Shown one piece after another: positions 35,793 to 46,413 of a stretch of DNA of 64,000 nt. The DNA is from Aphrophora alni (taxonomy: Eukaryota; Arthropoda; Insecta; Hemiptera; Aphrophoridae): contig OY740769.1 of assembly GCA_963513935.1 (NCBI GenBank), positions 102,217,762 to 102,281,761 of the forward strand. Reading direction: 5' to 3'. Within the stretch, counting starts at the first letter, position 1, and each line of letters begins with the position of its first letter. Below the pieces are notes generated by a model that ran no database searches, was not told the origin of the DNA, and saw nothing but the letters and a program-made list of their open reading frames with translations. A program made the position numbers and the translations under genes.

Positions 35793-37856
35793 TTTACTAG
35801 TAGCCTAGTTTCGGCCGAGGGAATCATGTGACTGGTGGAGGGAACAGTAATAATTTTTATTATTGGTTAGTGTGTGATATACCTCTGAAAATGATAGAAG
35901 TGATATTGAAATTTACATAAGGTAGAATAAACATAACTATACAGTCTTTCTGTTGTTAGTGTTTTTGTTTTGGGGATTTCCTTTTATAGTGATTGATATA
36001 GCCTACTCACGGATACGTCATACCTATATTGTTTTCTGTGTCTGAATAGATTGATGTAAAACAAAGGCATTTGACAATTATATTTTGTGATATTTGAAAA
36101 TACCGAGTGCCTGATGTATATTGAGATAAGTGAATACTTCAAAATGGCAACATTTTAAGAACAATTTCGAAAATGAAGTTATTTGTTATTGAATTTGAAA
36201 TAACACTGTATTTTATGATTTTAAAGATCATTGGAAGGTCAACTCATTTTTGCAAGCTTACTTTTTTTTACATTTAGGTAAAGGCTAGAAAATTTGTTAT
36301 CAATTATTTTGTGGCAAAAAATTCAACCAAACAGTTTTGCTGTCACTTGCAACTTTGTTCTAACCGAAGCCTTTCGAGAAACAAATTAGTGAAGGTCGGA
36401 AGATCTTGAACTATTTTGTTAAATGTCTGGAAAAATTAAGGTCTGATTACAAAATGAATCAGAAAAATATTTATTTTTGAAGTAGCGTGAGAATGTACAC
36501 GAAACTAAATTATACGTATTGATTTTTTTTTCCGAATGAGTCGAAACTTGAAACCAAGTTCAGTAACATAGAAGTTAAAACCCTAAGGGGCTTACTCATA
36601 GTGAGCACAGTAGTAGTAATCTAGCTAGATGTGTACTAGCTGGATCAACACATTTTTTTCATGTAGCCATGGGTTAGCCTTTACCGCCACAGGTGGGTCT
36701 GCCAGGCACGTAGGGATATTTGTTTTACAAATGTTGGCAACCCTTCTCCTTCTCCCTTCCAGCGTGACCTATGTAAAGTCCTTCAATTAGTTCAATTAAT
36801 CATTAACAAGTGTACAGGTTGGATATGTCTCCATCTTTCATTATTTCACGTAAATAATCATGTTTACAAAACTTAGGTAGTATGTGTCTGACAAGCACAT
36901 AGCCTATGTGGAAACCTATGACCTATTATATATTTAATTCCACTACAAATCTATTATTACCTAATTGTATTTATTGCATGTAATTCTTTTTATATGAGGG
37001 TGGGGTGAAGAATTTCGACACATTTACTGACTGATGTTGACCAACACATTTACGGTATCGAAACTCTACTTTTTCTACTTTAAATTGAAATATTTGAAGA
37101 AAATACATGTCGTAGATACATACTGGAAGCCAGAAAATATTCAGAAATTCAGTATTTTTTCTTATGAACTTTAATTCAAAGTTTGCCTTTGAAGCATAAT
37201 AGATACAAAGACGGGGAACAAAAAAAGTGAACGAAATCAAGGATGGTAATTTTTTGCATATTTTGAAACATTCAACTTATTCAAAAGCCTATTATAAAGT
37301 TCTCTTGCTGATTAAAGAGCTGGGAATTTGTTATAAGATTTAAAAAAAATATTATTTTTTAAAATTTTTTTATATCGGTAAGAAGCCAATATGCTAGCCA
37401 CTATTGTACCGGCACCAGTTTTGTAGAGTAGGTAGCTGTAAAATACATAAGATTATACAGGTCATAATAATATAAAAAAGTAAAAAAATAAGACAGTAAT
37501 AAGAATATTTTATAATATGATTAAATATAATGTGTTAAAGATTGATTTTACTTGGAAAAAAAAATAAAAACAAACGTTCTCTTGTTATCTTCAGACTCTA
37601 ACCCTCTAGGCCCAGTGAGTCATTATTATACTAGATTTTTCGCCTTGCATAAAGGAGGAAATAGACCTTTACAAATTTGTTTCGTCTTATATATTTTTGT
37701 TTTCTAATCTTACACATTATTAATAAGTTTTTTTTTCCAATTATTCTCATGTATTCTAATTCTACACCATATTTTCTGAAAAGAGCAACTTCCAAGATAA
37801 CAACAATTTATCATTATTCAGCTATACACTTTGGAGCTCACTGTGGCAAACTTTAA
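34311..37856. other. Intergenic DNA with poly(T)
   Basis: An uninterrupted T run of about 35 bases is at 35756-35790. No gene was recognised; the 89-codon minus ORF at 36971-37240 has no domain. Family A-like or other repeats may be present but are too diverged to call. Confidence 0.35.
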
Positions 37857-38077
37857 ACTTAAAACCAAACACCCAATACCACGATTTAATAAAACAATAT
37901 TTATTTCCTTATGTACATTTCAGTACCATAGCTATAATTTTCAGATGTGTTTGTTCTACCATCTAGAGTGTTTGTTCAGTACTTTTACTCTGAAGATGGT
38001 AACTATGTTACTGAAATGTACATAAAGAAATACATATTGTTTTATTAAATCGCGGTATTGGGTGTTTGATTTTAAGT
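37857..38077. repeat. Fold-back element: 74-nt inverted repeat with 73-nt loop
   Basis: The arms at 37857-37930 and 38004-38077 are reverse complements with about five mismatches. Shared text includes CAAACACCCAATACC and ATTTAATAAAACAATAT, ending TATGTACATTTCAGTA. Transcribed, it would fold into a long near-perfect hairpin. The ORF on the plus strand at 37831-38025 is incidental. It could be a MITE or an inverted-tail retroelement product. Confidence 0.85.
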
Positions 38078-38261
38078 ATTATTCAGCAATTTAATATATA
38101 CATCAATGGTTTTACCTGGATAGCAATCAGTTGGAAGGATATTAATTTTACATAAACACAGAAAATAAATAATCGTTTATTGGCTGTGGTAAAAGATGAA
38201 CCCAGGTGGATAATAATGTTGATGTATTAAATTATTTGACTTATAAATTGCGTGACCATGA

Positions 38262-38640
38262 TAAACTAGAAAAACCAGGAAAAATTACAAGAAATACAAT
38301 TCGAATACTGAATCGCATAATGAATAAAACCACTCGTTTATCTTTCTCTGAAAAATCTACGCTACTAAATTGAGACATTGACTTAACTAAAGACATCTCC
38401 AGAGTTACAGCATCCGAAATTAAATATATGCGTCGAACGGCAAATATTATAAAATAAAACCACACAAGAAACGAAGATGTACGGGAAGAATTGAAAGTAG
38501 AGTCGATAGTGGATTACATATACAAGTATCAAGATAACTGGTAGAGACTTTTCTAAAGGATGGAACTTAGAAGACTACTGAAGGAAATTATTAGGTAAAA
38601 ACAGAGAGGACGTTAAACGAAATGATGGAACAAGCGTAAA
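38262..38640 (+). pseudogene. LINE reverse-transcriptase C-terminal remnant
   Basis: One plus-strand frame reads EIKYMRRTA, a stop, then TRNEDVREELKVESIVDYIYK followed by YQDNW, a stop, RMELRRLLKEIIR, a stop and WNKR. This order (RRTAG-like block, RNEDVRxEL, a YIxxYQxxWxxH-type block, RMExxRLPK, RW) is the conserved tail of arthropod non-LTR endonuclease/reverse transcriptases. At least four in-frame stops show it is dead. The catalytic RT core is not present upstream, consistent with 5' truncation. Confidence 0.65.
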
Positions 38641-39089
38641 GGGTACTTGACTTAATACATGGATGGGAGATCATGACGATAATAAGGAAATAAGCTATAA
38701 ACCTCTGACCCTGAGGAATTTCTGATAAACAACCTAGAAACTCTTCAAGAAATAATATTCGCTGGCAATGGAAACTGTTTTATTGTTCTACTTTTGTCAG
38801 TATTATATTGCTTAGTCTAAGAATAATTTAAAAATCGGAATAGCGTATATCCGAAATAAAATGTAGCGTTTTACAGTGAAGATTCTAATTTAAGTTATTT
38901 AATAGATTTTCAAACCTTGTCATAGTGTCGTATCAGGAAAGTGATTATCATTTTTAGGCTTACCTGCAACAGAAAAAACAAAGAAATTAACATTTTGTTT
39001 AATCCTTTTTAATTACATAGTTATACAGAGCGTCTAGTAAGTAGGGTGACATGACAAATTTTGAGAGATTCTGGTATCAAAATAAAGAA

Positions 39090-39640
39090 CAAGTTGATGT
39101 TCGCTTCATGATACTTACCCAGTTCCTCTATACGTAATGTCCAAAAGTTGATTTACTGTAAGAAATGTTAAATTTTATCGCTAGATCAAGTAGGGTAAGT
39201 TTCTTTAAAAGAGTTGTTACAACAAGTTTTCTGAACCTCATACACATAACACTACTTTTTTGACGTCGTAGATTTGTATACGTTACATAGGCTCCACTCG
39301 CTTTCATCGGGTCTATTCTAGCGACCCTCGAAGCTATACATGTGAAAGAGCCTCATCTCTCTGTCAATTCTTGTAAATATACGATTAACATATTTTCTTG
39401 GGAGGTCAGGATTGTAAATACATTTTTACATTGACATCGCTATTTATCGTTGTAAAGAGGTAGGGGTTGGTACCACTGTAAACAGAATCTAAATCTGTAT
39501 ATTTGTATGTAATTTAAGGTTTCATAAGTTGAGTAATTCAAGATATATGTACAAAAAACTGCTTAACTGACGGCCATTTTGATTTTTTTAATTAGACTTT
39601 TCTGAATTTTAATAGGGTTCTATTTTACTCTTATACTATA
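39090..39640 (+). repeat. Interspersed repeat family A, copy 4 (uninterrupted)
   Basis: It aligns along its length with 30.85-31.26 and 32.47-32.65 kb and serves as the empty-site reference showing that the GC-rich block at 31258-32466 is an insertion. It has no coding capacity. Confidence 0.6.
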
Positions 39641-39715
39641 CACACAAATATTTGTGTATATGTTAATATAAATGTATTCAATTCTAATTCCTAACTTGTA
39701 AAAATGATGCACGAC

Positions 39716-39906
<191 letters not shown>

Positions 39907-39969
39907 GCCTCAATTACCTAAATTCTCTTGTCTTATTTATTGTTCCTTAAATGTTTTTCCTTTAGTGAT

Positions 39970-40130
39970 CAGTAGGCTGATCCCGGCAGCACGGACTTCC
40001 CCTTTCGTTTGTCTGAAGGCTGATCCCTCCAGGACAAACGTTCCAACCTCAGAGTAGTCTGTCAGCTGATCCCGACAGCCCTCTCTACCTCATTTATTGT
40101 CTGTGAGCTGATTCCCTCGGGACGTATTCT
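39970..40130. repeat. 44-bp tandem repeat, four degenerate units
   Basis: GCTGATCCC (GCTGATTCCC in the last) recurs at 39976, 40019, 40064 and 40107, spaced 43-45 bp. A CAGG/GACAG-like follow-on precedes each GTCTGT. It lies just after the CT tract and is moderately GC-rich. Confidence 0.75.
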
Positions 40131-43107
40131 TTTCTAACTCCTACCACGTCATTTCCTACGGAATACGTATATTGTCGAAGCCCTTCTGATACCTAAACGA
40201 TAGTACCTCTATCCTCAGTCTAAATCAAAAACATAGTTCCAACAATCCACTATACCGAATAATACAAAATTTTACAGAATGATTTATGATATTAGTTTCC
40301 AGTGCAACACAAAATCTGACTACTTTTAACTCAAGTGTTTCAAAATGGCGTTCATGGTGCATAATAACCATCTAAAAATCACGATATATATATATATATA
40401 TATGGATACGAAACTATGATATTTTGAATAACCAATAAGAACAAATAATGGTCGCCTGGCTAAAACCAAGAAGAAAAAGCCGAAAATTTCGCTGATCATC
40501 TCGAGCGTACCTTTCTGCCCAATTTAACAACATATAATCAACTTCTAAACCAACTTCCTTTCAATAAGAAATACACAATAATAAATCAAATTACTTTTTT
40601 TTTCACATCTGTATTGACATTAATTCTTATGAAAATTTGGTTTTATGTGAGATGCAATATTTGCTTAACTTAAAAATACAGAATAGCAGTCTACATATGA
40701 CGTTACCATCAAATCTTACAAATCAAGTGATATGATTGATAATTAAGCATTTTATTTAAATCCATATTAATTCAGTTATACCATTATTCAACATGGATTA
40801 GCTAGGTAGACTTAGAGTTGAGGTGGCGAGAGAAGTGCGCCTACACAGTGTAAGATAACAATACATTGACATTTGCATAAGAGGAGTTGTGTACAATCTG
40901 CAAGAGTGTAATTACATGACTCTGGCAGGCTTTAATGGCATTTCTGTTAAATTACATATCCTTTACACATCACGTCACTAGGGTTCCCTATCAATTATCC
41001 ACTAATGTGCCTCTTTATCCTACACTGTACTGGCATTGTTCGGTGGATCTTCTCCTTGGGTGATTTTCTGAAAATCTGGGATAGATTTAACAAGCGAAAT
41101 GAAGGGGAGGGTAATATATCTTGGGCACAGTTTGTAGTTTCTATTACTCTGCCATAAAAGGATCCTTATATTCGTCATAGTTCAAAATAACGAACTCAAT
41201 GTGAATAATGTGACGACCTCACTGGTTAAAAGCACCGGAATCTTGCTCGTAATCTGTAGAAATTACGTGTTTTTATTGAGATGGCATTGATAAGCTGTGG
41301 CTGGAGCTCACGTAGGCCATAGGCTTTCGAGTGGTCTGTAGTGTACCAACAGCTCGACTGAATCGAGTCCCTGGTTTTATTCAGTTTAATTCACCAGTTT
41401 TCCTAAATTTTTATTTGATTTCGAGTAATGGTGTTCCGGCATTTGTCGGGAAGGCCGGCAAATAATGTATCGCACTGCTGGTATATAAATATTTAAATGG
41501 GTAATAGGGCGTTAATAATAGACGATCAGCCTCGCTCAACCATATTTTAATTTGAGTTTGTGTGTATTTACTTTTATAGTTATGTGTAAGTCCTCTTTTT
41601 TCGTTACGTGTTATTTCCAACGGAATCCTAAAACTATTTTCATGTAGGAGGAGTTGACCTGTATCATTTTCGACGGTTTTAGTTCCCCTTAATATTTGAT
41701 CAACACGTAGTCCAGTTTATTATATACCTAACCTAACCTAACCTACCCTAACCTAACCTAACCTAACCTAACCTAACCAACTTGACACGAGCACATCACA
41801 TACATAGATACTCGTATATGTTTACTCATTCTATTATTTCGGGTTATAGTGACAAGCTGTTGACAGAATATCTTTTTTTAATTATAGATAGACGCCAAGT
41901 AACCATAATACATTGAAGTGATGATCAGATGTGAGGGACAAAACAAATAATGATAGATTGCGTGACTATCAATTGCCTATGTGTCATCAGAGATGGTATT
42001 ACTCAACAAATATTTAGTTCAGAAATGTTTAAATTAAAGCTTTCAATAATCTCTTAGAGATAAATAAGACAATACTTAAGACGAACAAAAGGTTTGGTAA
42101 CTGAAAACTGCCCAGTGAGATCTGAAAATAAATGGTGTAAAACATTGCACACACACTTTCTCATGTCCACTCATCCCCAAAACCAAATCAAAACGAACCT
42201 AAAGTAATCGTCACCAAAAATGCCAGTTCGAAAGTTGTGAATAAAAAGTGAAAATGAAAAATTGACGCCATCTTCGAACTGTTTAAAAATATTTAGATAG
42301 CGTTCAGTAAATTTAGGCCATTATTTTAATTATATAAATATTTTTTTCATAGACGGCGTCTATGGTTCATTTTCAAGTTTCGATTGACAACTACCAACTT
42401 AACTGAACTGAAATTTTTGTGATTGTTAATTTTGGTTCGTTTTTATTTGATTTTGATTGCGAGACAGTTTTAGCAATTTCTGCTACAATTACTTGAGTTT
42501 CAGGTTGGTCCTGACTTTGACCAATCCTTTCAAAACTTCAGAAGCTTATTCCTCACATCAAAACCAATGAAAAAGTTTATATAAACATATTCCCTAAAAT
42601 TATTAGTCCCGCCATGTTGTGTTTAAAAAAAACAAAAATCATATCTTTTTAACGGTAAATGATATGGAGTTGGTATTATGCATGCTACTGAGTGTAATAA
42701 AGACCCGATTTAAGAAAAAATAATGAAATCATTTCGTTTACTCATTTCAAAATGTCGACTATTTAAACTTTTTAACGTAGAATATCTCAAAAATAATTAT
42801 TTTACAAAATATATACCAGAGATAAAGTATTTTTCTTTTTTAAGGACAAACAAAATGTTTTGTATTCTTTATGTACCTTTAAGGATAACTGAGTTATCAA
42901 AAAAAAAACAACAAAAAACAGTAATTATTAAAAACGATTTTTTGTCGTTCAAAAAGTAAAATATTGTCTCTTTTAAATATTTTGTATACTAACTGGTTAT
43001 AACGATCTCAAACGATCACAATGGATAAACAATTAATTAGGCCTAATATCAAATATTAAAATAATAATAATCAATCAAAAGTTAACATTAATAAATAATT
43101 GTGTAAA
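40131..43107. other. Intergenic DNA with telomere-like run and repeats
   Basis: A CCTAACCTAACC array of about 50 bp is at 41728-41780. Family C lies at about 42110-42260 (AACATTGCACACACAC, CTCATCCCCAAAACC, AATGCCAGTTCG). At about 42690-42800 there is a repeat whose reverse complement lies just beyond the LTR element at 50.46-50.54 kb. The lysine-rich ORF at 42723-42959 has no domain. Confidence 0.5.
41728..41780. repeat. Interstitial telomere-like (CCTAA)n
   Basis: About ten nearly uninterrupted CCTAA units are present with one CCTAC variant. This is the insect telomere pentamer in the C-rich orientation. Confidence 0.9.
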
Positions 43108-44719
43108 TGTGTAAATTGAAACAGAACACATGTGGACAAGCAACATTACCGAAAGAGCAGCTGCAAGGTTAAGTTTCGAAAATAACTGTACAAATTGACA
43201 AACGTGACAAGGACAAGGGAAAGAAGACATTCTGTTTTACTTAAGAGAAGAAAGTTTGCCGACAAATAAAACTTTAGTAGAAAACATAACGGAGTTTTGC
43301 TATTCAACGCAGCTGCGTGTTGTAAAAAATGAGAAAGCGAATTCCTAACGGTATCTCCGAGGGTGAAGCCAGCACGTGTAAGAAAAAACCAACGATTTTT
43401 AGCAAGTTAGAGGTCCAATCAGGAGAGGCCTGAGTTTTAAAAAATGAGATTTAACCAATAAGCGAAGAGGACGCTACACTTGAATTTCGGGAGAGGTGAA
43501 ATCGAACAGTAAGGAGAGTCAGTCTAGAACTGGGGTTAAGAGCGTGTAGGTCTTGGCTTACAGCTAGGAATCAGAGTAGGAGGTGTTAAGTGTTAAGAAT
43601 TAACCTGAGGGTTTAATTCTAAGTCATTGGTTAATTTAAAGGCAGAGCGCCACAAAATTTAGTAGTTTCTTTTGAAGTTTGTTAGAATCATAAATTAAAT
43701 AGAGTCAAAGAGTTTAAATTTCATAAAAGAAGAGGAGAGATCATCGCGTCGGAGTCCATAGTAGTCGAGAACGAGTAAAGAGACTAAACAGAGTTAGCGG
43801 AGTATCACCAGAGATTCACCACCAGTCAATGAACCAGTGTTAGCAGCATCCGACTTCCCAGATAAAGGATACGTTGTGTTGTTGTGTATCGTTAGTGATT
43901 CGTGTTGTGTAAAAGTGCCAAAATTATAGCGGACGAGGAGAATTGCTGATAAGTACAAAATTTCAGAATAAATAATCATTAGAGTTAGTATTTCACTTTA
44001 ATTGAGTCATTAAAAGTTCCCATGCCCGAGATAAGAGTCAAGTTTTTTGTATAATTAATTTAAAAGTAAAGTAATTGAGCTAGCCGGCAAAATAAAAGTA
44101 AATTTGGAAAAATAAGTTAATTAAGATAATTGTTTTGTTTTTTGTAATAAAATTGAGATAAATTTAATAAGAACATTTTGGACAAGATTTGTTGAACATT
44201 TTGTAGAGTTTTGATTTTTATGTAAATTGAATAATCAATTGTAGATTTTAAATTTGTAATCAATAATATTGTGTATTAGAGTAAATTAGTTTTTTAAAGA
44301 ATGCAAGTGTGAGAGAATGAAGTAGCCTTAAGATATTTCAATGAATAGATAAATTGAATTGATACTGTTGTTATAAATAATTGTTTTTTTGCTAATAAAT
44401 CCTGAAGTTAGTTAAAGGATAAAAACTTGTTTTGTTGAATTAATTTACTTAAACCATCATAGTTTCAAGATAATATTTTAAAATCAATTAAAATTAGATT
44501 AAATAATCAAAATAAAAAAAAAATATATTATATAACAAATTTTCATTGTTATATTTGGTCGCACAACGTGTGGCATTTGTTTAAAATAAATTGGCAAGAT
44601 AAAAAAAATAGATATAACAGCTTGTTATGTTATATTTGGCTCACCAACGTGTGGCTTTTGTTTAAAATAGTAGATTAAATTAAAAAATAAATATAACACA
44701 AAAGTTGTCATTGTTATAT
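43108..44719 (+). repeat. 5' LTR
   Basis: It begins TGTGTAAATTGAAAC and ends TTGTTATAT, matching 48826-50437 at a constant offset of 5718 bp. It is long for this superfamily. It contains candidate poly(A) signals (AATAAA near 44394) and an AT-rich 3' half. The short ORF at 43794-43979 lies in both LTRs and is not a gene. The last 165 bp hold two PBS-like repeats. Confidence 0.93.
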
Positions 44720-44739
44720 TTGGCGCTCCACCGCGTGGC
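44556..44739 (+). repeat. Triplicated primer-binding-like motif across the LTR boundary
   Basis: TGGTCGCACAACGTGTGGC (44556-44574) and TGGCTCACCAACGTGTGGC (44637-44655) lie inside the LTR, and TGGCGCTCCACCGCGTGGC (44721-44739) lies just outside it. They are spaced 81 and 84 bp apart, and each is preceded by GTTATATT. TGG at the LTR edge is the expected complement of a tRNA CCA end, so the third copy is the probable working primer-binding site. The tRNA was not identified. Confidence 0.8.
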
Positions 44740-44844
44740 TCATTAAAGTGAAATTTAAATTGCTAGTTATAGAGTTGTTAGAGGATAAGAATATTAACAT
44801 TGTTACAGGAAATATTGTGTGGTAGATAATAGGTTAGAATAGTA

Positions 44845-46413
44845 TTGTTTATGTTAACCAGAAGTAAAAAGAGGGAATTAGAACTTAAAATGGCAAATGA
44901 AAGTGAAATATATAATCAATTGGGATTAAATAGTGGGAGTTTAAATTTTAGTCAAGAAGGGGAACAATTAGAGTCAGTTAATCAAAATGGGGAATTAGAG
45001 ATAGAAAGTAACGTAAATTCACGGGCGGGGACAGAAGTAGACAATCCAACAACATCGGCGGCAGTGCAAGTAGGAAACGCGGGTATGACAATCATACAGG
45101 AAATGTTAGAGCGGATGGCGGAAAAGATGGCAGAAGAGAACCGGAGGATCGCGGAAAAAGCCGAGAAAAACACGGAGAAAACAGCGGAGGAAATACGGAG
45201 AATGGCGGAAGAAAACCGAAAGGGTTTTGAAAAATTTGAGAAATTTGAAAAAACTATGGAAGAGAAATTTGGGGAAGTTAAGGGTAGTCTAACCGCATTA
45301 GAAGAAAGATTTAACAGGAAGATAAATGAGCGTTTTGACGAAGTCAACAGTAGAGTAGAGATGGTCGAAACACAAGTCGCGGAAATTCGTACGAGCGTCG
45401 AAGAGAGGTTGAAGAAGACGGAAGAAGAATTCGGCGATCGAGTCAAGGGATATCGCGCGGAAACGGAGGGTCGCGTGCAAGAACTCGAAAACCGTGGCGT
45501 AGTTGTCAACAATCGGTTGGAAGAACTCGCGGCGAAAGACGAAGAAATCGGGGAAATATGCACGAAAAATAATGAAACCAATATCGCGAAAATTGAGGAG
45601 AATGCGAAGAAGACGGAAGAGGTCGCTAAAAAATTAATTGAATTAGATAGGAGATTAAAAACGGTCAGAAATTTAGGGGAAGGATATTGTCACGAGCCAG
45701 AAGTAAGAAATATTAGTTTCTCGGGAAAAGAGAGGTTTCCCATACAATTTCTAAATGTAATGGAAGAGATAAGCGAGCAGATAATTGGAAACGGCATGAA
45801 TTGGATTGACCGATATTTAAAAGACGAGGCTTATATATGGTGGCAGTTACATAGGAGAAGTGTTAAAAATTTTAAGGAATTTGAGGAATTGTTTAGGGAG
45901 AAGTATTTCAATGAAATAATACAGGCGAAAATTAGGGACCATTTAGAGTTTGGGAAATTTAGAGGCAGAATGAATGACGAGGCAATTGCATATGTAGAAA
46001 TGTTGATGCTACAATGTTCCGAGTTAAGTCCGCCGTTAGCAGAGGAACAATTAGTTTATAAGGCGGGAAAACATTTCCATCCAAATATCTTGATTGCAAT
46101 AATTACAAGGGGGATTAAAAAGAAAACAGAATTTATAAAATTGCTCATGGAATTTGAACATGCTAGGATAGAGGAAGTCAATGAAAGGGAAAGGGTAAAC
46201 AATAATAGAGGAAATTTTAGGGAACAAGTAAATAATAACAAACAGAATAATTGGGGTAGACGACCGAGTGACCATGTGACTCCATGGCGAGAACAAGGTC
46301 ATAAACCAGTTGAGTGGAGAAGACAGGGAAACAATGAAGGAACGAGCAATGACCCGAGAGTTCCGGACAGGCGGTTTGTTAGAGAACCAACCCCTAATAG
46401 AAAGGAAAAGTGA
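44845..46413 (+). CDS. gag: Retrotransposon Gag polyprotein
   Basis: This is a 522-residue structural protein. Residues about 80-275 form a long Glu/Lys/Arg-rich coiled coil with repeated AEENRR and EKFEK-type units. Residues about 285-440 are capsid-like, with a WIDRYLKDEAYIWW start and FKEFEELFREKYF, as in the retrotransposon Gag domain family. Residues about 445-522 are a basic Asn/Arg-rich tail that probably binds RNA. There is no CCHC zinc knuckle, which is common in gag but not universal. The start at 44845 follows the PBS by about 100 bp; a second Met two codons later (44851) is an alternative. It ends at TGA 46411-46413, and the same frame continues open into pol. The part encoding residues about 165-265 is markedly richer in CG than its surroundings. 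Confidence 0.9.
   Translation: MFMLTRSKKRELELKMANESEIYNQLGLNSGSLNFSQEGEQLESVNQNGELEIESNVNSRAGTEVDNPTTSAAVQVGNAGMTIIQEMLERMAEKMAEENRRIAEKAEKNTEKTAEEIRRMAEENRKGFEKFEKFEKTMEEKFGEVKGSLTALEERFNRKINERFDEVNSRVEMVETQVAEIRTSVEERLKKTEEEFGDRVKGYRAETEGRVQELENRGVVVNNRLEELAAKDEEIGEICTKNNETNIAKIEENAKKTEEVAKKLIELDRRLKTVRNLGEGYCHEPEVRNISFSGKERFPIQFLNVMEEISEQIIGNGMNWIDRYLKDEAYIWWQLHRRSVKNFKEFEELFREKYFNEIIQAKIRDHLEFGKFRGRMNDEAIAYVEMLMLQCSELSPPLAEEQLVYKAGKHFHPNILIAIITRGIKKKTEFIKLLMEFEHARIEEVNERERVNNNRGNFREQVNNNKQNNWGRRPSDHVTPWREQGHKPVEWRRQGNNEGTSNDPRVPDRRFVREPTPNRKEK

Noticed and set aside
43794..43979. 61-codon ORF present twice (also 49512-49697)
   Set aside because: It lies in the LTR and is duplicated only because the LTRs are identical; no sign of coding function.
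44982..45581. 199-codon minus-strand ORF
   Set aside because: It is antisense to the gag coiled coil; serine/leucine-rich composition mirrors the Glu/Lys-rich sense strand.
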